From assembly GCA_051652785.1 (NCBI GenBank), contig JBOFUX010000052.1, positions 25,649 through 89,648 of the forward strand: a stretch of DNA of 64,000 bases. The letters are read 5' to 3'. The translations under genes were made by a program, and so were the position numbers. The stretch is from JAGNZR01 sp051652785 (GTDB lineage: Bacteria > Fusobacteriota > Fusobacteriia > Fusobacteriales > Fusobacteriaceae). The notes under the pieces are model-generated. The model was not told the origin of the DNA and made no database searches. It saw nothing but the letters and a program-made list of their open reading frames with translations. Each line of letters begins with the position of its first letter. Positions within the stretch are counted from its first letter, which is position 1. Of this stretch, positions 8,035 through 16,941 are shown piece by piece.

Positions 8035-8478
8035 TTATACTTTATATTTTTCAGCTAAATATTTATAAATACCTCTTATCCAATTATCAAAATACATATG
8101 TTCAAAAAACATAACATCATACATTTTAGGTGCTATCTTTAAAAAATTATCTTTAAAAACTTCTAAATTCAATTCTTCCATATTAGTTTCTTTTTTTATT
8201 TTTATAAACATTTTTCTAATATCATTAGGTGTATATCCTGTATTTTTTTTACCTAAATGAATAACTTCACCATTTTTTTTTAATTTATTTTTTTGACAAA
8301 GCAAAAAAGCAGAATTTTTAACAGCAAAAACTCTATCATGTAAAGCAAGAGTTATAACTGCCTCTTTTACACTTCTATGAGTTTCATCATTTAAATCACA
8401 TTCTTTTAATAGCTCTAGAGCATTTAGCCTAGTTTTGTATGATAATTCATTTTTTAGTTCTTTTAAAATGTTGTTCAT
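8035..8478 (-). CDS. hypothetical small helical (HEAT-like) protein
   Basis: A 147-residue protein predicted almost wholly alpha-helical. The middle (KEAVITLALHDRVFAVKNSAFLLC) resembles one HEAT-type repeat, but I cannot assign a family with confidence. No signal peptide. Start: upstream in-frame ATGs lack a ribosome site, whereas ATG 8478 has AGGAG about 8 bases before it. It is a single gene convergent with the tRNA terminator and divergent from rlmN. It could be a cytoplasmic scaffold or a DNA-alkylation-repair-like helical protein; this is a guess from fold only. Confidence 0.6.
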   Translation of the reverse strand: MNNILKELKNELSYKTRLNALELLKECDLNDETHRSVKEAVITLALHDRVFAVKNSAFLLCQKNKLKKNGEVIHLGKKNTGYTPNDIRKMFIKIKKETNMEELNLEVFKDNFLKIAPKMYDVMFFEHMYFDNWIRGIYKYLAEKYKV

Positions 8479-8690
8479 TATTTTGCTCCTATTTATTTTA
8501 TATTTTTTAATATTATACAACTTAATTGATGTTAATACAACTATTTATAAAATAATAAAAAATAAAGCAAAGTTTTTTTTTATAAAAAAAAAATTTAATA
8601 TTTATATGTTAAAAAAATTTTTTTATTTTATAATATTGAATATTTATCTTTGAAAAATGCTTGAAATTGTAATGATATTTCAAAAAATTA

Positions 8691-8699
8691 TGCTATAAT
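8691..8699 (+). promoter_or_regulatory. extended -10 promoter of rlmN
   Basis: TGCTATAAT (8691-8699) is a perfect extended -10 element; no good -35 is seen 17 bases upstream, which extended -10 promoters tolerate. It lies about 30 bases before the rlmN start. Confidence 0.6.
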
Positions 8700-8731
8700 A
8701 TGAAGTAAACTAAATATTCATGGAGGAAACA

Positions 8732-9787
8732 ATGTCACAAAAAATAAATTTATTAAATTTAACAAAAAAAGAATTGGAAAACTTTATAGTAAAAAGTGGA
8801 ATGAAGAAGTTTTATGGAAAACAAATATATAATTGGATTCATAAAAAATACATAAGAGATATTAATGATATGAGTAATATTTCTCTTAAAGATAGAGAGA
8901 TGCTTTCAGAAATAGCATATATTCCATTTTTAAATCTATTAAAATATCAAGTTTCTAAAGTAGATAGAACAGAAAAATTTTTATTTCAACTAGAAGATGG
9001 GAAAAGTATTGAAACGGTTTTAATAAGAACAAAAGATAGAAATACATTATGTATCTCTTCACAGGTAGGCTGTGCTGTAGGCTGTGATTTTTGTGCCACA
9101 GGAATAAATGGATTTGCAAGAAATTTAGAATTAAGTGAAATATTAAATCAAGTATACACTGTAGAAAGAAGACTAATTAAACAGAATGAAAATTTAACTA
9201 ATATTGTATATATGGGAATGGGAGAGCCTCTTCTTAATTTTGAAAATGTTATAAAATCTTTAGAGATGTTTTCTGATGAAGAGGGGATAAATATCTCCAA
9301 AAGAAAAATAACTGTTTCAACTGCAGGAATAATTCCAGGAATAGAAAAACTTTTAGAAAGAAAAATTCATGTAGAATTAGCAATATCTCTTCATAGTGCA
9401 TTAGATCAAAAAAGAGATTTAATTATGCCTATAAATAAAACATATCCTTTAATTGATTTACATACAACTCTTATAGCATACCAAAAACAAACGAATAGAA
9501 GAATAACTTTTGAATATTTATTATTAAATAATGTAAATATGTCAGAGGGAGACGCTAATGCTTTAGCTAATTTTGTTCATGATTTTGATCATATGGTTAA
9601 TTTAATCCCCTATAATCCAGTGGAAGGAAAACCATATGAAACTCCAGCTGAAAAAAAAGTAGAAAAATTTCTTTCAATTTTAGAAGGAAAAAGAAAAGTT
9701 AATGTATCTATAAGAACGACAAAAGGAACTGATATTGATGGTGCTTGTGGACAACTGAAAAGAAAGATTGAAAAAAATATTAAATAA
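8732..9787 (+). CDS. rlmN: dual-specificity rRNA/tRNA adenine-C2 methyltransferase RlmN
   Basis: Radical SAM enzyme that methylates C2 of A2503 in 23S rRNA and A37 in some tRNAs. The radical SAM cluster motif CxxxCxxC is present as CAVGCDFC (C114, C118, C121 from this start), followed by the GINGFARNL segment and the GMGEPLLN motif; the C-terminal Cys in DGACGQL is the methyl-carrying catalytic cysteine. Length 351 is normal. An ATG at 8720 overlaps the GGAGG ribosome site, so ATG 8732 is chosen. The penicillin-binding protein gene follows 35 bases later and may be co-transcribed. Confidence 0.96.
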   Translation: MSQKINLLNLTKKELENFIVKSGMKKFYGKQIYNWIHKKYIRDINDMSNISLKDREMLSEIAYIPFLNLLKYQVSKVDRTEKFLFQLEDGKSIETVLIRTKDRNTLCISSQVGCAVGCDFCATGINGFARNLELSEILNQVYTVERRLIKQNENLTNIVYMGMGEPLLNFENVIKSLEMFSDEEGINISKRKITVSTAGIIPGIEKLLERKIHVELAISLHSALDQKRDLIMPINKTYPLIDLHTTLIAYQKQTNRRITFEYLLLNNVNMSEGDANALANFVHDFDHMVNLIPYNPVEGKPYETPAEKKVEKFLSILEGKRKVNVSIRTTKGTDIDGACGQLKRKIEKNIK

Positions 9788-9822
9788 AATTAAATCATAA
9801 TAAATAGAAAAGAGGTTGGAAT

Positions 9823-11955
9823 ATGAAAAAAGTAATTAAAATTTTTATTGGATTAATATTTGTTCTATGTATAGTAGTAGCTGGAATAGGCTTTAGTTTT
9901 GTTTATAAAAATTACAAAAAGTTACCTAACATAGAAGAGTTAGTTTCAACTTATAATTCTCCTATTCCAACTGAAATTTATGATAGAAACGGTGTTTTAA
10001 TCGATAGAATTTATAGTGAGCAAAGGGAACCCGTTGAAATATTAGAAGTTACAGAGAATACAAAACAAGCTTTTATCTCAATAGAAGATAAATATTTTTA
10101 TAGTCATAATGGCATAAATATAAAGAGAATATTAGGAGCTTTAGTTGGAAATGTAGTAAAAGGAAGAGCTGCGCAAGGTGCTAGTACAATAACTCAACAG
10201 TTATCTAAAAATGCATTTTTATCAAATGAAAAAAAACTTTCAAGAAAAATGAAAGAAGTTATAATCGCATTTGAGCTTGAGCGTATGTATACAAAATCAG
10301 AAATATTAGAAAAATATTTAAACGAGATATATTTTGGAAATGGTTATTATGGAATAAAATCAGCTGCTAAAAACTTCTTTAGAAAAGATGTAGGAAGCTT
10401 AAATTTAGCAGAATCTGCTATGTTAGCTGGAATTCCTAATAGACCAGAACGATATAACCCAAGAAAAAATTTAGAAGAATCCTTAAAAAGAACACATTTA
10501 ATTATTAGAGAGATGCAAAAAGATGGAGTTATTACTCAAGAAGAATACACTAAAGCAATGAATAATAAATTTATACTTTATAAAGAAAATATGAACTTAA
10601 GTAAAATTGATTTTTCAAAAACTACTTTGATATATGAAGAATTAAAACGTTCAGAAAGTTCTATTCCTGATTTTACAGATTTAGTTATTAATTTTTTAAA
10701 AAATGAAAAAAATAATGTTGGAGAACAAATATTTTCAGAAGAAGAGATTTATAATCATGGATTAAAAATTTATACAACTGTTGATAAAGAAATTCAACTA
10801 ATAGCAAAAGAGGTATTTGAAGAGAATAAATTACTAAAATCAAGAAAAAATCTTCAAGTAGGAATGGCAACTATTGATTCAGAAACAGGAGAAGTTATAG
10901 CTATTATAGCTGGCATAGGTTATAGTAAAGGGAATTTTAATAGAGGAACAATGGCTAAAAGACAAATAGGCTCTACAGGAAAACCATTTTTGTATTTTAG
11001 TGGTTTAGAAAAAGGGTTAGAAATGAATACTGTGATAGATGATTCTAAAATAAGTATTGGTAGCTGGGAGCCTAAAAATTATGGCGATCAATATTATGGT
11101 AATGTAACGTTATTAGAGGGACTGGATAGATCATTGAATGCAGTATCTATAAAATTACTTCAAATGATAGGAATTTCTTCTCTTAAAAAAACTGTATCTG
11201 ATTTTGGTGTTAATTTTAATGTTCCTAATAATTTAACAGCTGCTCTAGGCTCATATGAAGGAACACCTTTAGAATTGGCACAAGCTTATGCACTTTTTGC
11301 CAATGGTGGATATTCAGTAAAGACTAGTATTATATCTCAAATAGAAGATAATCATGGAAATATTATTTACAAAAATGAAAGAAAAAAAGAAAAAAAATAT
11401 GATACATTAGAAGTTAGTTTGATTAATTATATGCTTCAAAGTTCTGTAAAAAATGGAACATCAAAAAGAGCAGCAGTGTGGGACAATAACGGAGAATTAA
11501 TAGCTCAAGGTGGAAAAACGGGAACGACTAATGAAAATAGAAGTATTTGGTACGCTGGTATAACTCCTAACTATACGACTACAATATATTTAGGATATGA
11601 TGATAACTCTCCAATTAAAGGAAATCTTACTGGAGGAAGTGGTCCAGCACCAATCTGGGGAGAGTTTTATAGTAAACTAGTTTCAAAAGGTTTATATAAA
11701 TCAAAAAAATTTGATTTTGTTGAAAATAATATAAAAAATAGTCTTTTATTAAAGCAAAAACTAGATTCAAAAACTGGTTTAATATCTTCTACTGGTAGAG
11801 AATTTTTAGTAAGAAGTGGAAATATATCTTTAGAAGAAAATCTAAAATATCAGAATGGAATTTTTGGTGTTTTAAATCAAGATTTAAAACAGACAGGTGA
11901 ACTAAAAATGGAAACAAAAAAAAATTCACTTTACAATAGAATTTTAGGACCTTAA
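9823..11955 (+). CDS. mrcA: class A penicillin-binding protein (PBP1A type)
   Basis: Bifunctional peptidoglycan synthase anchored in the inner membrane. An N-terminal membrane anchor (about residues 5-30) precedes the glycosyltransferase family 51 domain, with the catalytic Glu in SIEDKYFYSHNGIN and the GASTITQQL motif. The transpeptidase domain shows the active-site SxxK as S384TGK, SLN (in RSLNAVS) and KTGTT (about residue 565). Length 710 is normal for PBP1A without a large OB insert. The protein polymerises lipid II glycan and cross-links stem peptides at the periplasmic face. It follows rlmN by 35 bases; a weak AGAGG ribosome site is present. Confidence 0.95.
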   Translation: MKKVIKIFIGLIFVLCIVVAGIGFSFVYKNYKKLPNIEELVSTYNSPIPTEIYDRNGVLIDRIYSEQREPVEILEVTENTKQAFISIEDKYFYSHNGINIKRILGALVGNVVKGRAAQGASTITQQLSKNAFLSNEKKLSRKMKEVIIAFELERMYTKSEILEKYLNEIYFGNGYYGIKSAAKNFFRKDVGSLNLAESAMLAGIPNRPERYNPRKNLEESLKRTHLIIREMQKDGVITQEEYTKAMNNKFILYKENMNLSKIDFSKTTLIYEELKRSESSIPDFTDLVINFLKNEKNNVGEQIFSEEEIYNHGLKIYTTVDKEIQLIAKEVFEENKLLKSRKNLQVGMATIDSETGEVIAIIAGIGYSKGNFNRGTMAKRQIGSTGKPFLYFSGLEKGLEMNTVIDDSKISIGSWEPKNYGDQYYGNVTLLEGLDRSLNAVSIKLLQMIGISSLKKTVSDFGVNFNVPNNLTAALGSYEGTPLELAQAYALFANGGYSVKTSIISQIEDNHGNIIYKNERKKEKKYDTLEVSLINYMLQSSVKNGTSKRAAVWDNNGELIAQGGKTGTTNENRSIWYAGITPNYTTTIYLGYDDNSPIKGNLTGGSGPAPIWGEFYSKLVSKGLYKSKKFDFVENNIKNSLLLKQKLDSKTGLISSTGREFLVRSGNISLEENLKYQNGIFGVLNQDLKQTGELKMETKKNSLYNRILGP

Positions 11956-12041
11956 ATACATTGGAGATTTGAAAATATAAAAAATATAAAAATTTTAAAT
12001 GTTATTTTAATATATTTTTTAGGTTAAAATGGAGGGAAATT

Positions 12042-13709
12042 ATGATGAAAAATGATATTCTTATTGCACAAGAAACTAAACTTTTACCAATTACTAAAAT
12101 AGCTAAAGATTTGAATATTTCTGACGAGTATTATGAAGTTTACGGAAAATACAAGGCAAAATTAGAACTTTCTCTTTTAAAAAAATTGGAAAAGAAAAAA
12201 GAAGGAAAATTAATATTAGTAACAGCAATAACTCCAACACCTGCAGGAGAGGGAAAATCTACTGTTACTGTTGGTCTTACTCAATCTTTGAATAGAATGG
12301 GAAAATTGTCAATAGCAGCACTTAGAGAACCATCATTAGGACCTGTTTTTGGAATGAAAGGTGGGGCAACTGGTGGAGGTTATTCACAAGTTTTACCAAT
12401 GGAAGATATTAATCTTCATTTTACAGGAGATTTTCATGCAATTGGCGTTGCACATAACCTTGTATCTGCTTGTTTGGATAACCATATAAAACAAGGAAAT
12501 AAATTAAATATAGATATAACTAAAATAACTTGGAAACGAGTTCTGGATATGAATGATAGGTCTTTAAGAAAAATAATTATAGGGTTAGGTGGAAGTGAAA
12601 ATGGAACACCTAGAGAAGATTCATTTCAAATAACTGTTGCTTCTGAAATAATGGCTACTTTATGTCTTTCAAACTCTCTTATGGATCTAAAAGAAAAAAT
12701 TGGAAATATAGTTTTTGGTTATAATACATTGGGAGAAGCATTAAAGATTAGTTCCTTAAAGATTCAAGGGGCAGTAACAGCTTTATTAAAAGAAGCTATA
12801 AAACCTAATTTGGTTCAAACAAGTGAAAATACACCAGTTATTATTCACGGAGGGCCCTTTGCTAATATAGCACATGGGTGTAACTCAATATTAGCAACAA
12901 AAATGGCTCTAAAATTATCTGACTTTACAATAACTGAAGCAGGATTTGCCGCTGATTTAGGAGCAGAAAAGTTTTTAAATATAAAATGTAGAAAAGGAAA
13001 TCTAACTCCTAACTGCGTAGTAATAGTAGCTACTGTGAGAGCATTAAAACATCATGGAGAGGGAAAGAATTTAAAGGAAGAGGACTTAAATGCTTTATTA
13101 AAAGGAATAGAAAATTTAGACAAACACATAGAAAATATGAAAAAATTTGGATTGCCAGTAGTTGTTGCAATAAATAAATTTTTAAGTGATACTACAAATG
13201 AGATAAAATTTATAAAGGAGCATTGTAAGAAAAAAAATGTTCCTGTAGCCCTTTGTGAAGTTTGGGAAAAAGGTGGAGCAGGTGGTGAGGATTTAGCTAA
13301 ACTTATTTTGGAAATTTTAGAAAAAAAAGAAGATAACTATAAATCACTTTATGACTTAGAACTACCAATTAAAGAAAAAATTTTAAAAATTGCCAAAGAA
13401 ATATATGGTGCAAAAGACGTAACTTTTTCAACAAAAGCAAATAAAATGATAGAGAAATTGGAGAATATTGGCTACAAAGAGCTACCAATATGTATGTCAA
13501 AAACTCAAAAATCATTATCGGATTCTCCAAGTTTATTAGGAAGACCTAGAGATTTTATAGTTAAAATTGATGAAATAAAATTAGCAGCAGGAGCAGGATT
13601 TATCATTGCCATGGCTGGAGGAATTATAGATATTCCAGGACTTCCAAAAATTCCAGCTGCTGAATCTATTGATATTGATGAGAACGGCGTTATTTCAGGA
13701 TTATTTTAA
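12042..13709 (+). CDS. fhs: formate-tetrahydrofolate ligase
   Basis: ATP-dependent formation of 10-formyl-tetrahydrofolate from formate and THF, which supplies one-carbon units in anaerobes (or, in reverse, makes ATP during purine or glycine breakdown). The nucleotide-binding loop TPAGEGKST is near residues 66-74, followed by LREPSLGPVFGMKGGATGGG and DINLHFTGDFHA, all hallmarks of the family. The 555-residue length is typical. GGAGGG lies 6 bases before the first ATG (two adjacent ATGs are possible). Monocistronic, ending at a strong bidirectional terminator shared with the convergent cadA gene. Confidence 0.97.
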   Translation: MMKNDILIAQETKLLPITKIAKDLNISDEYYEVYGKYKAKLELSLLKKLEKKKEGKLILVTAITPTPAGEGKSTVTVGLTQSLNRMGKLSIAALREPSLGPVFGMKGGATGGGYSQVLPMEDINLHFTGDFHAIGVAHNLVSACLDNHIKQGNKLNIDITKITWKRVLDMNDRSLRKIIIGLGGSENGTPREDSFQITVASEIMATLCLSNSLMDLKEKIGNIVFGYNTLGEALKISSLKIQGAVTALLKEAIKPNLVQTSENTPVIIHGGPFANIAHGCNSILATKMALKLSDFTITEAGFAADLGAEKFLNIKCRKGNLTPNCVVIVATVRALKHHGEGKNLKEEDLNALLKGIENLDKHIENMKKFGLPVVVAINKFLSDTTNEIKFIKEHCKKKNVPVALCEVWEKGGAGGEDLAKLILEILEKKEDNYKSLYDLELPIKEKILKIAKEIYGAKDVTFSTKANKMIEKLENIGYKELPICMSKTQKSLSDSPSLLGRPRDFIVKIDEIKLAAGAGFIIAMAGGIIDIPGLPKIPAAESIDIDENGVISGLF

Positions 13710-13745
13710 TCTAAGTATAGTTTTTAAATCTAAGTATAGTTTTTA
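13708..13745 (+). repeat. 19-bp tandem duplication after fhs
   Basis: AATCTAAGTATAGTTTTTA occurs twice head to tail (13708-13726 and 13727-13745), the first copy overlapping the fhs stop codon. It is probably a slippage duplication. Confidence 0.85.
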
Positions 13746-13762
13746 AATAAATATAATTTGAT

Positions 13763-13810
13763 AAAAATAAGAGTATTTAGAATTTAATGAGACTAAATAC
13801 TCTTATTTTT
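13763..13810. terminator. bidirectional terminator between fhs and cadA
   Basis: An 18-base perfect inverted repeat (13763-13780 with 13793-13810, core AAGAGTATTTAG) with a 12-base loop, A-rich on one side and T-rich on the other. It can serve both convergent genes. Confidence 0.9.
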
Positions 13811-13814
13811 TATA

Positions 13815-15932
13815 TTAGTATTTTTTTAAAATTTTTGAAGCGTTTAAAACAGCTAATAATGCAACACCAACATCAGCAAAAATAGCAAGCCATAAATTAG
13901 CAATTCCTAAAACACCTAAAACCATGACGATTCCTTTAACACCTAAAGCAAGCACTATATTTTGAATAAGAATTTTTTTATTTATTTTTGATAAAGAGAT
14001 TAATTCACAAATTTTGCTAGGTTCATCATTCATAATAACCACATCAGCAGCTTCAATAGCTATATCACTACCTATTTTACCCATAGCCACTCCTATATCT
14101 GCTAAAGTAAGAGCAGGAGCATCATTAATTCCATCTCCAACAAAAAGAACACCTTTTTTAGACAATTTTTTAATTTCCTCAATTTTAGAAACTTTATCTT
14201 GAGGTAAAAGTTCAGAATAAATATTATTTTTATTCATCCCAATTTTTTCTCCAATAGCAGAGGCTATATTTTTATTGTCACCAGTGAGCATATATGTATT
14301 AATTCCTAAAGATTTAAGTAAATTAATAGTTTTTAGAGAATCTTTTTTTATTTCATCAGAAAGTAAAATTGCACCTATATATAAATTATTTTTTGCTATA
14401 TATATTATAGTTTGATATGTTTCAATATTAGGAATTGATATATTAAAGGCTTCCATTAATTTTTTATTTCCTACTTGAATAAAGTTATCTTTATAAATTG
14501 TACTGATACCTTTTCCAGGAAGTTCTGTGTAGTTCTTAATATCTTTTTCATTTATTATAATAGACTGATCTTTAGAAATAATTTTTCCTATAGGATGATT
14601 TGAGTAAAATTCTCCTGCTTTAGCTAATTCTAAAATATTTCCACTAAAGTTTTCAGCGGTTATTATTTTATCTATTTTAAATTTTCCTTTAGTAAGAGTT
14701 CCAGTTTTGTCAAAAATAACAGTATCAATTTTTTCAATTTTTTCTAAAAAGTTTCCACCTTTAATCAATATACCTTGCTTTGATGCATAACCAATAGAAC
14801 TAAAGAAAGTAAGAGGAATAGATAAAACAAGAGCACAAGGACAAGATACAACAAGGAAAACTAAAGCCCGTCCAATCCATAAAGGAAATTCTCCTAAAAA
14901 AAGAGGTGGGATAAAAGCAACAATAATAGCTAGTCCAACAACAAGAGGAGTATAAAAACGAGCAAATTTAGTTATAAATTTTTCAGCAAGAGGTTTTTTA
15001 GCGGCAGCATTTTGAACCATTGTAATAATTTTATTAATTGTAGATTCAGAATATAGCTTCTCTACTTTAATCTCAATAATATTTCCACAGTTCAGACTTC
15101 CACTTAATACCTGAGAGTTTATTTCTACTTCATAGGGAAGAGATTCTCCTGTTAAAAAAGAAACATCTAAGCTAGTAGCACCTGAAATTATTTTTCCATC
15201 TAATGGTATTTTTTCACCATTTTTAACTATAATAAAATCATTGATTTTAACGTCTTCAGGTCTGACTTTGACTATTTCTCCATTAGCTTGTTTTAAATTA
15301 GCGTATACAGATTTAAGTGAAAGTAGTTTTTCTATTGATTTTTTAGAATTATCAATAGCTCTTTCTTGAAAAAATTCTCCTGTTTTATAAAAAATCATAA
15401 CAGCTACAGCCTCAGAGAAATCTCCAATAGCAAAAGCACCGAAAGTAGCAATGGTCATAAGAAAATTCTCATCTAAAAAATTTCCCCTTTTAATATTTTT
15501 GAAAGATTTAAAAATAATATCATGTCCAACAAAAATATATGAAATTACTAATATAATTTTTTTTGTTAAACTATAGCTGATAAAAAAAGAAAGAATAAAG
15601 ACAAAGGTTCCTATAAAAAATAAGATATAAGGTATTTTATTAGTGTTATTTTCGTGCTCCAGTTTATGAGATTTCCTGTCGCTTTTCTCACTTATTTTTG
15701 GGATTTCTTCTTTATTTGTAACAAATGATCCAGGTTCTATACTATCAAATACTTTAGTTATCATTTTTAACAATACAGCGTTTTCTAATTCTTTATTTAA
15801 CTTTATATTAAGTGTAGAGGTATAAAAATTTATTTCCACTGTTTCTATAACATTCATAGATTTTAATTTAGCCTCTATTTTATTTAAACAATTGGCACAA
15901 TGAAGATTTTCAATTTTAAAAATTTTATTCAT
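13815..15932 (-). CDS. cadA: heavy-metal P1B-type ATPase (Cd2+/Zn2+/Co2+ exporter)
   Basis: Inner-membrane pump that exports soft divalent metals using ATP. An N-terminal heavy-metal-associated domain carries the metal ligands HCANC (C12, C15). Then come membrane helices, the phosphatase loop TGES, the intramembrane metal site SCPCAL, the phosphorylation motif DKTGTLTKG, the HP dipeptide (NHPIGK) and the hinge GDGINDAPAL. CPC plus a single CxxC domain and the adjacent ArsR-type regulator point to CadA/ZntA (Cd, Zn, Pb) rather than copper. Length 705 is normal. AGGGAG precedes ATG 15932. It is second in a two-gene operon with the regulator, 22 bases apart, and should be induced by metal through that repressor. 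Confidence 0.94.
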   Translation of the reverse strand: MNKIFKIENLHCANCLNKIEAKLKSMNVIETVEINFYTSTLNIKLNKELENAVLLKMITKVFDSIEPGSFVTNKEEIPKISEKSDRKSHKLEHENNTNKIPYILFFIGTFVFILSFFISYSLTKKIILVISYIFVGHDIIFKSFKNIKRGNFLDENFLMTIATFGAFAIGDFSEAVAVMIFYKTGEFFQERAIDNSKKSIEKLLSLKSVYANLKQANGEIVKVRPEDVKINDFIIVKNGEKIPLDGKIISGATSLDVSFLTGESLPYEVEINSQVLSGSLNCGNIIEIKVEKLYSESTINKIITMVQNAAAKKPLAEKFITKFARFYTPLVVGLAIIVAFIPPLFLGEFPLWIGRALVFLVVSCPCALVLSIPLTFFSSIGYASKQGILIKGGNFLEKIEKIDTVIFDKTGTLTKGKFKIDKIITAENFSGNILELAKAGEFYSNHPIGKIISKDQSIIINEKDIKNYTELPGKGISTIYKDNFIQVGNKKLMEAFNISIPNIETYQTIIYIAKNNLYIGAILLSDEIKKDSLKTINLLKSLGINTYMLTGDNKNIASAIGEKIGMNKNNIYSELLPQDKVSKIEEIKKLSKKGVLFVGDGINDAPALTLADIGVAMGKIGSDIAIEAADVVIMNDEPSKICELISLSKINKKILIQNIVLALGVKGIVMVLGVLGIANLWLAIFADVGVALLAVLNASKILKKY

Positions 15933-15954
15933 AATTACAGTTCTCCCTTTTGTA

Positions 15955-16233
15955 TTAAAATATTTCTCGTAAACTTATTATTAATTTTTTTATTTCTAAA
16001 GATGAAATATTATAAAAAATATGTTGTCCTCTTTTTTCAGCGATAAGAATTTTGTGTGCTTTTAAAATTTTTAAATGTTGTGAAAGTGCAGGTTGTGAAA
16101 TAGAAATTAAATTTTCTTGAATATGACAGCTACACATTTCTTTTTTTTCTAATTGATATAGTATGTTTAATCTAATAGGATTTGCTAGCAACTTTAAAAT
16201 TTCAGAGACATGAACAATTTTCTTATTAATCAT
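15955..16233 (-). CDS. ArsR/SmtB family metal-responsive repressor
   Basis: A 92-residue winged-helix repressor that should release DNA when it binds a thiophilic metal. The helix-turn-helix SQPALSQHLKIL is clear. A Cys pair at C34 and C36 (KKEMCSCHI), at the start of the alpha-3 region, is positioned like the CxC site of ArsR and CadC. It is transcribed ahead of the CadA pump, with AGGAGG before the ATG. Upstream is a 56-bp perfect palindrome overlapping the -10 box, the likely operator, implying autoregulation of the pair. Which metal is sensed cannot be told from sequence alone; Cd/Zn/Pb is likeliest given the neighbour. Confidence 0.9.
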   Translation of the reverse strand: MINKKIVHVSEILKLLANPIRLNILYQLEKKEMCSCHIQENLISISQPALSQHLKILKAHKILIAEKRGQHIFYNISSLEIKKLIISLREIF

Positions 16234-16255
16234 GAATACCTCCTTTTAATAAAAC

Positions 16256-16311
16256 AATGATAAACTAATAAGTACATAAGAATATTCTTATGTACTTATT
16301 AGTTTATCATT
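16256..16311. promoter_or_regulatory. 56-bp perfect palindrome, probable ArsR-type operator
   Basis: Bases 16256-16283 are the exact reverse complement of 16284-16311, with no spacer; the centre is ATAAGAATATTCTTAT. It begins 23 bases before the repressor ATG and covers its -10 box. ArsR-family operators are usually one 12-2-12-like inverted repeat, so this is unusually long and could hold two or more overlapping sites. RNA from it would also form a strong hairpin. Confidence 0.85.
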
Positions 16312-16329
16312 ACCAGGTTTCCAAGTCAA
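16301..16329 (-). promoter_or_regulatory. promoter of the arsR-cadA operon
   Basis: On the minus strand, TTGACT (16329-16324) and TAAACT (16306-16301) are separated by 17 bases. The -10 lies inside the 56-bp palindrome, as expected for repression by steric block. Confidence 0.65.
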
Positions 16330-16340
16330 GAATTTTTTTG

Positions 16341-16390
16341 TTTATCTATAAGCCCATAGATCCCCTTGCTTTAGCTATGGGGAGATTCAA
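16341..16390. other. hairpin resembling an IS200/IS605-type element end
   Basis: CCCATAG (16353-16359) pairs with CTATGGG (16375-16381), and TCCCC (16361-16365) can alternatively pair with GGGGA (16379-16383); the loop contains GCTTTAG. The form AAGCCCAT...CTTTAG...ATGGGGA-GATTCA resembles the imperfect terminal hairpins of IS200/IS605 transposons. No transposase or TnpB gene is attached, so if genuine it is a solo relic. This is recognition by appearance only. The rest of the gap 16312-16498 shows nothing else I can name. Confidence 0.35.
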
Positions 16391-16498
16391 AAATAGTTGA
16401 AATAAAAAATTGAAGAGAGATATAAAGTGGAAAAAATGTGAAAAGTATTCATGATGTTTTATTTGAATAAAATTTATAAAATAGTTTTTTGTTATTAT

Positions 16499-16879
16499 TT
16501 ATTTATTATCTTTTATAAAATTTATATATTTAAGAACTAAATCTAATTCTTTTCCATTTAATGAGTTTCCAAGTCTTATTAACTCATTAATATTTTTTTC
16601 ATCAGTGGGATAAAAAAATTCTATGTCCTCCATAGTGACATCTGAGTATCCAACAATTTTATATAAAATTAAATAATCAAATGAAAGTAGTGAAGCTATT
16701 TTTTTCAAAAGAAGCGGATTTATTTTTGGATGTTTTCCGCTTTCTAATGTAGATAAATAAGCTCCACTAATTCCTAAATTATTTGCAAATTCTAAAAGAC
16801 CGTATCCCTTTTTCACTCTTTTATTTTTAATATATAAACCTACAGATTCTAATTTTTCTTTAGATATAGTTGTAGACAT
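16499..16879 (-). CDS. XRE family helix-turn-helix regulator
   Basis: A 126-residue DNA-binding protein with an N-terminal Cro/CI-type HTH (about residues 15-72: KRVKKGYGLLEFANNLGISG, then YLSTLESGKHPKINPLLLKKIA) and a short helical C-terminal part (MEDIEFFYPTDEK..., then LVLKYINFIKDNK) resembling SinR-like or phage-type regulators. No ligand domain. The ATG has GGAGGG 6 bases upstream. It stands alone between the cad operon and the ascorbate operon, all on the minus strand. Targets are unknown; it could regulate itself. Confidence 0.85.
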   Translation of the reverse strand: MSTTISKEKLESVGLYIKNKRVKKGYGLLEFANNLGISGAYLSTLESGKHPKINPLLLKKIASLLSFDYLILYKIVGYSDVTMEDIEFFYPTDEKNINELIRLGNSLNGKELDLVLKYINFIKDNK

Positions 16880-16941
16880 ATATGCCCTCCATTAAAATTC
16901 AATATAGCCTATATTCTACCACTATTTTTTTAAATTGTAAA

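Noticed and set aside
7863..8114. Open frame starting inside tRNA-Leu
   Set aside because: Begins within the tRNA and runs through a terminator; not a protein.
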